NCBI GenBank assembly: GCA_035771175.1
Contig: CM069598.1
Location: 17,501-81,500, forward strand
Length of the DNA stretch: 64,000 bases
Direction: 5' to 3'
DNA from: Paratinospora sagittata
Taxonomy: Eukaryota > Streptophyta > Magnoliopsida > Ranunculales > Menispermaceae
A program made the translations under genes and the position numbers. How positions within the stretch are numbered: the first letter of the stretch is position 1; each line of letters opens with the position of its first letter. Below the pieces are notes generated by a model, which worked only from the letters and a program-made list of their open reading frames with translations, did no database searches and was not told where the DNA came from. Shown in pieces: positions 1-11,861 of this stretch.

Positions 1-959
1 CTTAACTAGAAAGCATATTTGATGTACTGACCATATTTGGGCCTAGCTAGGATGTATACACTTGAAAACAGATGAGTTACTTGTTTTACTGACCATTTTG
101 CTTCTTGAGGGTGGGACATGACCATTTTAGTCTTAGGTACACACACAATTAACATCTGAACCTTCTTTATCTTTTGCTAATTACATTGTAGTTCTGACAG
201 GTAAGGTTTCAAGTTTCTGTATTATCAGTTCCTAGTAATGATATATACAATGTTTAGCTTTTTATATTCTAAAAAAAAAAATCAAGTATTATTTGTGTTA
301 ATGAAGCGTGAGAACAATCAAATGTAAATTAATGAATATAATGACAATCAATCTGTATGATCTTGATCCATTCATGAAAAATTAGACTACATGTGATGTG
401 GCTAGCTCTATTTTAAGACTTGGTCTCTCCAAATTTAATTGAATGGTTTTTTAAACATTTAATGTAATTTAGCTAGTTAGCCTACACTGCCACATAGAAA
501 TATCATTTATCGATTTTTTAAATTATAGGTTTTGATGAGCCAAAGGAATTTGATGGATCAACAAAGGGCAACCAAAAAAGGACTATAAATTAAATGATAA
601 TTTTATTTTTATTATTTTATATTAATGATCACCAATAGCAAAAATACACGAGAAAAAAATAAAATAAAAGATAAAAATAAAAAGAATATTACTTGAATAA
701 CACACGAGAAACATCACCTTATATTAAACAATTCACCTTATATTATACAATTAATACGGAAGTCAAGATGATTCAAGAATTGATAGTGTAATATAAAATA
801 TTTGCGTTACCACACAAAATAAAAGATAAAAAAATGTGTGTTAAAGAACACAAATAAAAAGCTCAAAGGAGTTTGTCTCTGCGTTAAGGAGGGGATACGT
901 TAAGGAGGGGACGTGGAGACTCCGACGGAGGCAGATATCAGGGGCATTATGTTGGAACC
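1..959. other. AT-rich 5' flank, no gene recognised
   Basis: No open frame with coding character is visible on either strand. A 14-base word (cgttaaggagggga) occurs twice 16 bases apart, at 882-895 and 898-911, just upstream of the probable COX5C first exon. Any COX5C promoter should lie in the last few hundred bases of this stretch, but I see no clear TATA box or site II (TGGGCY) element. Confidence 0.5.
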
Positions 960-979
960 CCCTCGATAGAGAATTAAAA

Positions 980-1078
980 CGAAAACGTTATTCTCGTTCT
1001 CACTCTCACGATCGTCAAAACACCATTTCCCTTTCTTTCTTTCTGCTCTCAGGCTAGGGCAAAACGCTTCTCGCTTAG
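980..1078 (+). other. COX5C: Probable noncoding first exon (5' UTR) of COX5C
   Basis: A CT-rich stretch of the kind found at plant transcription starts ends at a good donor, AG|GTTAGT, with the exon ending at 1078. The only matching acceptor that makes sense downstream is tgcag|att at 11645/11646, 24 bases before the COX5C start codon. Plant COX5c genes are known to carry a leader intron that boosts expression, which supports the pairing. The 5' boundary is a guess; the transcription start cannot be read from sequence. Confidence 0.5.
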
Positions 1079-2959
1079 GTTAGTTCTCTCCTTTCACGCT
1101 CTTCTCTTTTGATTTTCTTTCGTGCTCATATGAAATTTTTTATTTTCTCATTTTTCACTTTCTCTCTTTTAATTATTATTACTTTTAGTTGGAAACAAAA
1201 CAGATCTGTAATGTTTGTTTTGCAATTCTCATTTGCTTAATTGTCTGGAAATTTGGGGTATTATTGATGGAAGTGCTTCACTCTATATGAGAATTCTAGG
1301 GTTTCATTTCTCTAATTAGATTTCTAGGTTTCTTTCTCTCTCCTTTTTTAAAAATAAAAATAATAATAAAAGAAAATTGAATTGTTTGATGGAAGTGCTT
1401 CCCTCTGTATGGGCGACTTGATTTGGATTTGGATAAAAATAAGAGAAGAAGAGGCATGGTGAGGAATTGAAAACCCTAGGGAGTTTGGAGAACCCTAGAT
1501 TCCCGCATCTATGGTTTAATTTTGTTGGTTGACCATTTATTAGAATTTATCAAGAGAAATAGGAGGTCATTCTAAGTTCTATTTCTATAACGATTTGTTG
1601 TAATTTCAATTGTGCTTTTGTAAGCTCTAGGTGAGATCTTTTTCTCTCTCTCTTTCTTTCTTTTTTGCATCTCTCTTTTATATTTAAGTCCCAAAGGAGT
1701 CTTCCAATTTCATTGTTTAATTATCTCTTTAAGTCAAATCCAATTGGAAATCAAGGTTTCAATTCACTATATTTGATATATGCGGAACCCTTCCATTAAT
1801 TAGAAATATAAATGTAGGCTTTGCCTGTATCATGTACAGATTATCATCAACAAGATAAATATTTGTTCTCATCTATGATATGATAAATGAATTTTGTATG
1901 ATTTCCGTTCCATCCTCATATTATAGATGTGTTACATTTCAATTAAAAGGGTGAAGAGTTGTAGTTAGAACAAAGAAAAACATTGGACATAAAAAATAAA
2001 AATAAAAACTCATTGAGCATCATAACTCTACGAATTTCACTTGGGGCTTAACTACTACTCTTAGAAATCAATTTACCAATCAATAAAAAAGAATAATGAA
2101 ATATCTGAAAAAAAATTTACCCTTAGAAAGTTTCAAGCAAACAGCTCAGTGAGTGGTTGCTAGAACAGTTTGGATAAGACTTGATTTGATAGTAAATGTT
2201 TTGAAATATCAAATTTTCAATGAAGCTGAGCGCTATGATTATATAGTGTTATTACCGTGCAAGAATGGAGTGATGTTGGTGTAAATATTTTGAGGTAGAA
2301 GTAATTGGATATAATATTTTTTAAAAGGTTTTGAAGTCATAATTGTAGAGACATTGAGTGCATATGCCAAAAAAGAAAAATATTACAAGATACTTGAAGA
2401 AAATAATTTTAAGCTAGGAACAATAATCGTTCAGAACTTGAGTGTAGTAACTAACTTATTTTTATGTATTGTAAGTATATAAACAAATATATACATGAAT
2501 TCGTATTTAATCATTCATCACTCCAATTAGTTTGGAATGTTGATATCTTTGGACATATTTAAAACTCAAAAGTTACAAGAACAGTTGTTTGCATATATAT
2601 AACTTAATATTCTTCTAATTTGAGCAAGCAATTTAGGCATTTTGGGGGCAAGAAATTAATGTAGGACGATCATTCTTACTTAACGCATAATGTTGTTGGT
2701 ACTATTAAATTATTAATTGATCTTCACAAATATATTTTGCAAGGTTGTTTGTTTAGGACTTATAACTGTATTTCTGTGCATCTCTTATCATTTCCTATTG
2801 TTTCAATGGAGATCTTATCATCGGTCTCTTCTAGAAGGAACTCTTGAATGTTCACGTAACACAATATTTACCATTTCTAGCAAAAAAAAAAAAAACAAAC
2901 AAACAAACAAACAAAATTTAGTTCCTTAGACTAAAGTAATAGTATAATTATTAGTACTT

Positions 2960-3025
2960 AACCTAACATTGCTTAAAAGTGGTCTTGAAAATAACCTAAC
3001 ATTGCTTAAAAGTGGTCTTGAAAAT
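2960..3025. repeat. 33-bp direct tandem duplication
   Basis: The unit beginning aacctaacattgctt occurs at 2960-2992 and again at 2993-3025 without visible change, which suggests a recent slippage or duplication. It lies about 65 bp before the left end of the hAT insertion. Confidence 0.9.
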
Positions 3026-3848
3026 AAAATTTTGAAGAAGTTACTAAACATATACATATGATACAATTACACTAATGTATACTTACATACAGGGGCGTAG
3101 CCAAAAATTTTATATAGGGTGGGCTAAAAAGTTTTCTTTAGAAAAACCTCAATAGTACGAGGACAATTTATTGATTAAGATATGTAAATCATTAATATCC
3201 AAAGGATAAGCAAGTGTAGTTACAAATGTAGTTTTAACTTTTACAGTTAAATTATCATTTTTCTTTCAATAAGGAAAATACTAATCTAACTGCAAAAATT
3301 TATAACTATATGTGCAACTACATATGTGTATCCATTGAATCATTTATTGCACACTTTAAGATATATAAATCATTGATATCCAAATGATAGACATGTGTAG
3401 TTACTTTGAATTCAACTAAATATTATGACAAAAAAAAAATTCAACTAAACTTTTTGAAAACCATTTGACAGCCTTATCTTTAACGCCGTAAATCGACGTT
3501 TGAGCAAAAAATTCTAGAAAATTGCGTTTTTTTGTGTTTATATATAAATTTTTTATTTGATTGTGATTATAATTTGTTGGATATTAATTTTTGATAAATT
3601 AATATTTTTAATAATTTTTTTTTATTTAACCATATTATTTTAATATCTTATATGATTTGATAAACTAATATTTAATATATTTGATCTCTATCCAAGTTTA
3701 CAATGTAAATAATAAAATTAGAAAACAATTATTTATCATTCTCACAGAAAAAGAAAAGGCTTATTTTTTAGTATCCAAATAAATATGGAGAGAGAGAGCC
3801 AAATGTAGAGAAAGAGAGAAATATACCCGCCCAACCTCATCATTACGA

Positions 3849-3895
<47 letters not shown>
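3849..3895. repeat. (GT)n(GA)n compound microsatellite
   Basis: A short GT run passes directly into about 17 GA dinucleotides inside the left arm of the hAT. Open frames across it are low-complexity artefacts. Confidence 0.95.
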
Positions 3896-3897
<2 letters not shown>

Positions 3898-3992
3898 ACC
3901 TGGGCTATAGAACATAGTGGGCTCCAACTACTTGCTATCTATTTGCTATATATATACATATATATAGGTGGGGCTAACTGATAGCTACAGAG

Positions 3993-6314
3993 GTGGGGAA
4001 TATGAGTGACCGAAGCCAGAAAAAGGGACGAGATCAACATCGCCGGTGGAGCATTCGCGACGAAGCCGTAACGAAAACAAGGGTTTTCGGTCGTGTGAAC
4101 CAGGGCAAGGATGATGTACGAAATGCCCATAGCAGCAAATCAGAGGCTGATATTTCGATGGGTTCCCGTAGGAGTAACGATGTTGTCCATTCTTTCCGGT
4201 CATCGATGAAGTGGTACGAAGTGCGGGGTGGTGTGGGGAGGGGTACTATTTTTATTGAGGAATCTTCGAGGAATCGTAATTTTTCCATTGAAGTGGATAT
4301 AAGTACGGCCAAGTGGCTTGCTCGGTCTGTTGCCGAAGCTTCCGATGCGCGATGGGATGGGAGTTTTAAGCGGATCTTTTGCAGTAGATAGTTTTTTACA
4401 TTGCTGAAAACATTTACTAATTTTAAAGGATCATATTGACGCGTTACCAATGTGGAACGGGGTTCGTAGTTGATGATCTTTGTTCCGGATGAGGGCTCAA
4501 ATAAACAGTGGAAGGAGTTGGTGTATGCGCTAAATATGTGTACTGGTATTATTATTGCCAAAAATCAAGTAACGGCCCCAAAACAACGATGGGCGGTGAA
4601 ATCCAACATTGCTGAGTTTGTAGTCACGTCGAGAGATAAAGATAAGGTTGACGATGTTCCCTGTGCCTCTGGTGATGGACGTGGTTATCGGGGGGAATCG
4701 GACATTCGTTGGCAGCGTTGTGTGATTATCTACCGTTTCTCGGATGGGATTCTGTGGACTAATATCGAACATGATTTGTCCGAAAGGTTTGCTTGAGATA
4801 TCTGGCTCAGTCCAATATACGTTGATCGTGCGTTTCTCAAGTGCAAATCTATGGAGGAGGTGAATGCTCTTATTAAAGGGAATATGGTATGCCGTAATGT
4901 GAATTACAAGGTCCAGAAATGGCGTAACGACCTACAGTGGGAAACCTGTTTCTTCCAGTGCCGGAATAACTGGATTGGGGTGGAGGGGATTCCATTATCC
5001 TTGTGGAATATGGAGGTTTTGAATACCATTGGACAAAGATGTGGGGGTTTGGTTGCAATCGATCCTATGACGTTAAAGGGTCTTACATATGATATGGCTC
5101 GGATGCATGTCAAAGGTTGGACGAGCGGTTTCTTGCCGGAATTCATGGAGATTTCTGATGGCTCATCACGGTTCTGTGTTCGTTTTATTGAACTTGGTAC
5201 GAGGTCACCGGAGTTCGAGCGTTATCTGCATCGGTGTGGAAATGATGCTGGATGCATAGTCTGTGGTAGCAGTGTTGGTATTCTTTACTCAGAGAAATGT
5301 GCGACCTGTCTACCAGAGAAGATGGTCCCGCAGTCGCCGACGAGTCTTGCGGTGGCAAGTAAGCCTTCTCCGTTGCCATCAAGACCTGATCTGGCGACTG
5401 TGTCGCTTGTCGTACGATCAGAGGAAAGGCGTCAGATCACGGCGCTGGCCAAAAATTGGGTCACTGACTATGTGACGCGTGGCCATAGGAGTCAGATGGC
5501 AAAATCAGCATCTCAGAATCTCTGCATTATAGGGGCAACTGGACCGACGGTTTTTGGCTTGCCAAACAAGGAATGTATTGATTGCACAGGGACAAGTGGC
5601 ATGATCAGCAATCACGGGCTGCGTAAACTATGTGGGCTGGATATTGTTTCCCATGGGCTTCATGTGCCCAATTTGGTTGATAACGGATGTCTTGGTGAAA
5701 CGGGCTGTGTTTCACGGCCTGCTTGTGCATCAGCCCATGGACCGGGTTCTGATCTTTATGATGGTGGGCCTTCTACATATCCATCAGCGTGCAGAGGCCA
5801 CAGAGTTATAACGCACTGCAAATCCGAGCCTCCAATGAGCCATCTTGGGTGTTGGGATAAATCGGTGCTGATGGGGAAAGATGGGTTGTGTAGTGAAAAA
5901 TTAATTGGGGTCGGGGAAATAAGAACTTCTGCTGCGAGCTTGTCGAAGAAAGTACGACATTCTTCTAAGACGAATGGCTTGAAGGTCTATAGGAGGCGTC
6001 GAGATACGACGACTCATGCTCTTCAAAGGGTGGTGGCTGCCGAGGATACATCCAAGGGATCATCGTCGTTTGGTGTTAGTCGCCAAAGCAGAACTATTGT
6101 TTTGGATGCGAGTTGTAGCGACGGGGGGTCGGAAGATGAACGTGTGGTGGGCTCTCTGGCGGTCGAGTCATCGCATTATGATAGTAACTCTTCTGACGAT
6201 GTGGATTGGGATGGTGATGATGTTGTCACTGGATTTCCTGAGAGGGGTGGTGTGGTTATGGGTGAGGAATATCATGGTGAACGACTTCCCATGGGCCAGG
6301 TATGCTTACCATAA
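3993..6314 (+). pseudogene. LINE ORF1, DUF4283-type RNA-binding protein, frameshifted
   Basis: This would be the nucleic-acid-binding protein of the LINE RNP. The frame is broken into three pieces: 3993-4391, about 4470-4796 and 4851-6314. The first has a WYEV start and an FSIEVDISTAKW motif typical of the N-terminus of plant LINE ORF1. The last (487 codons) begins with a DUF4283-like segment containing GIPLSLWNMEVLNTIG and GLVAIDP, and continues into a low-conservation tail rich in Ser, Gly and Asp. No CCHC zinc knuckle was clearly seen. ORF2 follows about 440 bp downstream. Stops between pieces show it cannot be translated intact. Confidence 0.75.
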
Positions 6315-6756
6315 GTTAATTGCGATGGAACTTGTGCTTCTCTTGTCTCTTCTTCCTCCTCCCCTTCTCTTTTTCTTTCTTCATCTTTACCCGAGAAGGG
6401 GCTTGCTCCTCTGCTCCTCTCCAATGTCTGCCGCAAGTAAACCAAACCCATAAGACCCGTACCTATGTTAGTCCTCCTACGGTCACCAGTTTCCCAAGTG
6501 TTGATCCTGTATCTCCCAGATCGCGCAGGGGTAGCGAGGGTAGGAGTGAGCCTTGTGGTTTGAATGTCGTGGTGTGTATTGGTACTGGGGAGTTTCAGCC
6601 CCAGTTTGGATGATATGTCCAGAGATGACGTCATTGAATTCTTGAGGAACATGAATCTGTCTTTGATTGAGTTGGACTGTGGCAGAATGGTGTGTCCAAA
6701 TGCGTCATGATTTGTTGCTATGTTTGTGTGTGGTCTGGGTGTTTTTGGTTTTCTTA

Positions 6757-9700
6757 ATGAAGATATTATCATGGAACATTAGGGGGTGTGGATCCAAAGA
6801 CAAGAGGCGAATGATTAAACATTCCATTTGCAAGGTTAATCCTAATTTTGTGATTCTTCAAGAGGTGAAGAGGTAGTGGGTTGACAGGGTGGTGATTGGT
6901 GCTTTGTGGCAATCCAAATTTAAGGATTGGGTTTTTCTTTCGGCAATTGGATCAGCAGGGGGCTTATTGTTGGCTTGGGAGTCAAGGGAAGGTAACTGTC
7001 TCTAATAGACTTATAGGTGAATTCTTAGTGTCTGTGAAGGTGGAGTTGGCTGATAATGCCGAGTGGTGGCTTTCGGGTGTCTATAGTCCGAACGATAGAA
7101 GATTGAGAAGTCGTTTTTGGGATGAGATTGCAGGTCTTAGTACTATCTATCTGTGGGGGGCGTTGGTGTGTTGGGGGGGACTTCAATGTTGTTCGTTCTC
7201 TCTCGGAGAAGTGGAATAGTGGGAGAGTTACCAAAAGTATGCGAGATTTTGATGCTATTATTAGGGAGTTGGAGCTTATCGACCCTCCCCCTTGTAATGG
7301 CACCTATACATGGTCTAACTTTTGGTCATCACCTGTGTGTTGTAGACTTGATAGATTCTTGTTGGGTAGGGAGTGGGTCGAGTTGTTTTCTTTCCATAAA
7401 CAAGAAGTAGGTGGAAGAATAGTTTCTAATCATTGGCCAATTATTTTAGATACTACCAGAGCTAAATGGGGTCCTGCTCCTAGTAGATTTGACTGTCGGT
7501 TGATCGAACATCCGGAGTTTAAAAATCGGGTTATTGAATGGTGGGGGGAGAGGCCTCCGGGGGGGGGGGGGGGGGAGGTTTTAAGTTTATGCAAAAAATG
7601 AAATTTGTGAAGTCTAGGCTTCATGGTTGGGGTAAGATGATTATAGGGTGGGATGTTGTGAGAAAAAAAGAGCTTGAGGGTGTTGTACAAGAATTGGATA
7701 AGAAAGAAGGTGGTCCTGCTTGGAATGAGTCCTTGGCCAGGGACAAGTCTATTGCCAAAGTCGAACTGTGGAAGTTGTGTGTATTGGAGGATAGGGCTGC
7801 TTTCCTTAAATCTAGGATAAGGTGGCTCAAGGAGGGTGATGCTAACTCGAAATTTTTTCATAGGATCGTGAATGGTAGAAGATCAATTAACACCATTTCC
7901 AGACTGGATAGGGATGATGGTTCTATAATTGAGGGTGAGGAGGAGATTGTGGCTAAGATCATAATGTATTTTCGTAATTTATTTTCATGTAATGGGAATC
8001 GTGCTTGGGGTGTGGTTGGTCTTGATTGGTGTCCAATTAGAGGGGGATCTTGTAGTGAGTTGGAAGCTCCATTCGAAGTGGAAGAGGTGAGGCATGCCAT
8101 TTTTGCCTGTGAGGGATCTAAGGCCCCTGGTCCTGATGGAATGACTCTGAGCTTCTTTCAAAGTTGTTGGGACATTGTTAAAGATGATCTTATGAATGTG
8201 ATGGCGGAATTTTATGATTATGATAATGGGGTTATTAATGCCTATACCAACGAAACCTATATATGCCTTATCCCGAAGAAGAATGTTGCTAGAAGGGTGG
8301 TGGATTTTAGGCCTATTAACCTTACAACGAGTTTGTACAAGATTATTGCGAAGGTATTGGCAAATAGATTGAATGGTGTGTTGCATGAAACTGTTGCGGA
8401 TTCTCAGATGGCGTTTGTACAAGGTCGCCAAATTGTTGATGCAGTGCTCGTCGCCAACGAGTTAGTGGAGGAGTATAGATCCAAAAGGAAGAAAGGGGTG
8501 GTGTTTAAACTTGACTTCGCAAAGGCCTACGATATGGTTAATTGGGATTTTCTTGACTATGTATTAAAGATGAAGGGCTTTGGGGAAAAATGGAGGAGGT
8601 GGATTCTGGATGTTTAAGGTCGGTTTCTTTTTCTGTGTTCATCAACAGGCGTCCAAGGGGGAAGATTTTTGGTGAGAGAGGCTTGAGGCAGGGTGATCAC
8701 TTATCTCCATTAGGAAATCTAGTCTGTTGTTGGGTTTTGTGGTGGGTCGCGAGAATGTTGAAGTCTCTCATTTGCAGTTTGCAGATGACACCTTGATTTT
8801 CTTGGAAAGTAATAAGGATCATATTTCCAATGCATCAATGGTTGTGAAATGCTTTTGTTGGTTGTCGGGCATGGCAATTAATATGCCCAAAAGTAAATTG
8901 GTTGGTATCAATGTGCAGCCAAAATGGTTGAGGGATATGGCAAGTCATTTGGGGTGTTCTGTTGTTCAATGGCCTTTGAAGTATTTGGAAATGCCGCTAG
9001 GGGGTAATCCTTCAAGGATTGACTTCTGGGATCCAGTGGTGTCTAAGGTGGCCAGAAGATTGGATGGATGGAAGAGATTTTTTTGTCTAAAGGTGGTCGT
9101 CTTACATTAATTAAATCAGTTTTGGATGCCTTCCCAACATATTACCTCTCTGTATTTAGGATTCCCAGAAAGGTGGCTGATTGCTTGGAGAAGTTGATGA
9201 GGGATTTCTTATGGAAGAATGAAGACAAGGTACATGGGTCTCATCTTGTGGCTTGGAAAATTGTTCAGATGAAGGTGGAACAGGGTGGTTTGGGAAGAGG
9301 CAATATTTCAGCTAGAAATAAAGCCTTGGTTGGAAAGTGGTTGTGGAGGTTCCTATTGAGCAGGAGCAATTATGGGTCAAGGTGATCAGAAGCAGGCATG
9401 GTCTCAGAAATAATCTACGAGACGCTGGTGTGGCCGTTAGGAGTACCTATCGAAGTCCTTGGAAATTTATTCATTATGTTTATCCCTCTTTCCTTCCTTT
9501 AACTAGACTCAAAATGGGGAATGGTAATTTAATTCATTTTTGAGAAGACTCTTGGTTTGGGAATGTTTGTTTCCAATCGTTATTACCTAATCTTTTCTGG
9601 CATTCTAGTCTCCATAATAGGCCTATCTCTGATTTTATTAGAGATGGTGTGTCTGGGGCCAGAGGCCCCCTGTCATGGGATTTGCATTTGATGGGGAATC

Positions 9701-10400
9701 TTTCTCCTAGGGCTGAACAAGAATTGGGGTCTCTTCTTAATTGTCTGGAGGGTTGTTTTCCTTTAGGTGACAACGATAGAATTCTTTGGCTTTGGGATTC
9801 CTCGGGTTCTTTTTCTACAAATCTTTCTTTGATGCTATTTTTAATGTACCCTTTTGCTGCCTCCTTCCCCTATCATAACCTAATATGGAATGCACAAGTA
9901 CCATCAAAGGTTAAGTTCTTGGGATGGGTAGCTGCCCATGAGAAAATCAATACAGGTGATATGTTGCAAAAAAAATTTCCAAATATGTGTTTATCCCCTT
10001 CATGGTGTTGTCTGTGTCGACAGGATGTGGAATCCGTTGGACACTTATGTTGGAGTTGTCCCTTTTCCAGGGAGGTTTGGAGTAGGTGGTGCGCTCATTT
10101 CCCGGTCATGACGGTGTGGGTGATTTGGGCCACGCCATAAATATTTTCCATAAAATAAATATTTTTCCCTTTATGAAAATATTCCTTCCTTATGAAGAGA
10201 CCATTGGAAGGTTGTGTGCTTTGCGGTGTTATGGTCCTTATGGAAAGAAAGGAATAGAGGGTGTTCGATGGTGTGTTGTTTCCGTCGGATAAGGTTTGAG
10301 AGCAATCTCATCTCCTTGCTTCCTTTTGGGGTAGCAAATTGCAAGTTGTGTAATGGGTTTGCTCTAGTGATTGGCTTAGAGGTTGGGGCAATTTTGTGTA
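6757..10400 (+). pseudogene. LINE ORF2: endonuclease-reverse transcriptase, multiply broken
   Basis: The start is the ATG at 6757, immediately followed by KILSWNIRGCG, the usual AP-endonuclease opening. Next come LQEVKR, GGDFNVV (about 7172-7190) and SNHWPI, where the conserved motif is SDHWPI. The reverse transcriptase spans about 7800-9100 with APGPDGM, FRPINL, FVQGRQIVDAVL, FKLDFAKAYD and QFADDTLIF (the YADD catalytic box in its FADD form). A zf-RVT module with CCLCRQD and CWSC follows at about 10005-10060, and LWKERNRG marks the C-terminus near 10250. Frame breaks occur around 6877, 7200, a G run at 7557-7575, 8617 and 9100-9385. Confidence 0.85.
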
Positions 10401-10484
10401 GTTTGTTTTGTGTTGTGGTTCAAGTTAGGGACCACCTTTTGTGTAGCCTATTTACATACAGATTCATACATATATAACATCTTG

Positions 10485-10523
<39 letters not shown>

Positions 10524-10899
10524 TATATATATAGGTGGGGCTCTAGATCGCTACCTGGGCTGGAGCCCGGGTAGCGGTTAACATAGCTCCGCCCCTGGTT
10601 ACATATTTATCAACTAATTTTTAAGTTTTTAAATTTGAATAGTAGTGTGCATTGTTGCAACTGGCAACTGTCTGGAATGATGATTTCAACTTGGAAGATG
10701 GCTTCATAATTCTATTTGGTTGAATATTGTTTTTTTTTAAAAGAAACTAAGTGTGTTCTAAGATGTGTTTTACATTTGGTAATTATTATTATTTTTTATT
10801 TAAAAACAGGTGGAGAAAAAGATGTGTTTTTAAGATATGCTATGTACGGTTCCTCTCCCAAAGACCCTTGTGGAGGAAAACTTTCTTTATAGCCTTAAT

Positions 10900-11045
10900 C
10901 CTTTTTAGAGGGAGCAACTCACTCCAATAGTTGATATTCATTTCCTGATTCCTGCTAACTGATTTTCCTGCAGTTTTAGTCCTTTTTAGAGGGAGCAACT
11001 CACTCCACTAGTTACTATTCATTTCCTACTCACTGACTCCCTCAT
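10900..11045. repeat. 81-bp direct duplication in COX5C leader intron
   Basis: The word ctttttagagggagcaact recurs at 10901 and 10982, and the similarity extends through ttcatttcct. The copies have diverged slightly, so this is older than the 33-bp duplication at 2960. Confidence 0.75.
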
Positions 11046-11669
11046 TTTATTTTACCACAGTTTTGGCTGTTTGGTTATGAATAACCTTTAGGCCATTGAG
11101 AGTTATCTTTGTAATTTGAGAAAGCTCTGAAACTTTTGGGAATTGTTTGCCCAAGCATGGATTGTAATTCTTTGCTTTTCACTTTTCATGTTGGAGAATT
11201 GCAAGGATTAAGGTACCAATATATCAAACTGGAACAATGACTTTCTTTTATGGAACCTTTGCTTGCTTACTGTGAAAGTGACATTCTGGACGTTTTCCTC
11301 TGCTAGAGAGGTCTTTACAACACAGGAAGTATATCTATTGTGGTTTAATGGTGTGATTTTCTATATTGGATAACTTCAATGAATCTACAGTCAAATCTCA
11401 ATATTGTGGTTTAATGGTGTGATTGACTAGTTTGGTATCTCAAGAGTGATCTCTCTTGGGAGTGTTGACAACGTTGCCCTACATTTCTAGCATTCCAGAA
11501 TGGGTGAACATATATTTTGAATGAGGATGAAGTGACCTCTATTTATATTATATTCTAATTGAATAATGCTGTTACTTATTCCCCTGACAACTTGTAAGCT
11601 TCTCTTAAAATATTATAAATCTTACAATCTTATTGTTACATGCAGATTTGCATTCAACTCGTATAGCAA

Positions 11670-11861
11670 ATGGCTGCGCACAAGATTGCTCATGCCACCT
11701 TGAAAGGACCTAGTGTGATCAAGGAGATCTGCATAGGGCTCACGCTTGGATTAGTGGCTGGCGGCTTTTGGAAGATGCATCACTGGAATGAGCAGAGAAA
11801 GGTGAGGGCCTTTTACGATATGCTGGAGAAGGGTGAAATCAATGTTGTTGCTGAGGAGTAG
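11670..11861 (+). CDS. COX5C: Cytochrome c oxidase subunit 5c (mitochondrial complex IV)
   Basis: This 63-codon protein is a small nuclear-encoded subunit of respiratory complex IV in the inner mitochondrial membrane of plants. The sequence shows the hallmark HATLKGPSVIKEI near the N-terminus, one hydrophobic segment (about residues 21-36, CIGLTLGLVAGGFW), then KMHHWNEQRK and FYDMLEKGEI at the C-terminus. The length equals the family norm (63-64 aa), so it is complete in one exon. The ATG at 11670 is the first in the exon and is preceded by an acceptor at 11645, implying a 5' UTR intron. No cleavable presequence is expected in this family. No near-identical paralogue is in the window. Confidence 0.95.
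   Translation: MAAHKIAHATLKGPSVIKEICIGLTLGLVAGGFWKMHHWNEQRKVRAFYDMLEKGEINVVAEE

Larger units (their letters stand above)
3976..10524 (+). mobile_element. Near full-length L1-type LINE nested in the hAT
   Basis: The element is flanked by an 18-bp target duplication, atatatataggtggggct, at 3958-3975 and 10525-10542. It carries ORF1 then ORF2 (AP endonuclease, reverse transcriptase, C-terminal zinc knuckle) and ends in an A tail (10513-10524) preceded by an unusual run of about 24 T (10489-10512). Length, gene order, A tail and long duplication fit a plant L1 produced by target-primed reverse transcription. Both ORFs are broken, so this copy is dead. It is the longest LINE in the window and, unlike the PA200 copies, reaches back to ORF1, so it is probably complete at the 5' end. 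Confidence 0.88.
3090..10597. mobile_element. Non-autonomous hAT element interrupted by a LINE
   Basis: The left end reads caggggcgtagc at 3090 and the right end reads gctccgcccctg ending at 10597, giving a 12-bp terminal inverted repeat with one mismatch. The flanks carry an 8-bp near-perfect duplication, cttacata (3082-3089) and gttacata (10598-10605). The CAGGGGCG terminus and 8-bp duplication are typical of plant hAT elements. Removing the LINE and one copy of its target duplication leaves only about 940 bp of hAT (3090-3975 plus 10543-10597) with no transposase frame, so it is non-autonomous. It lies in the COX5C leader intron. Confidence 0.8.
1079..11645 (+). other. COX5C: COX5C leader intron, about 10.6 kb, TE-inflated
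   Basis: This is the inferred 5' UTR intron of COX5C. About 7.5 kb of it is one composite insertion (a hAT carrying a LINE, 3090-10597), so the ancestral intron would have been about 3 kb. The remainder is AT-rich with small direct repeats: a 33-bp duplication at 2960-3025, an 81-bp duplication from 10900, and a 24-base word shared at about 11336 and 11402. Leader introns of this family have transcription-enhancing activity near their 5' end, and that part (1079 to about 3000) is free of recognised insertions. Confidence 0.5.

Noticed and set aside
3742..3927. Minus-strand ORF with Ser-Leu repeats
   Set aside because: Translation of the GA/GT microsatellite at 3849-3895.
7538..8617. 359-codon ORF considered as a separate host gene
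   Set aside because: It is the reverse transcriptase part of the LINE ORF2 (APGPDGM, FRPINL, LDFAKAYD), entered through a G-run frameshift.
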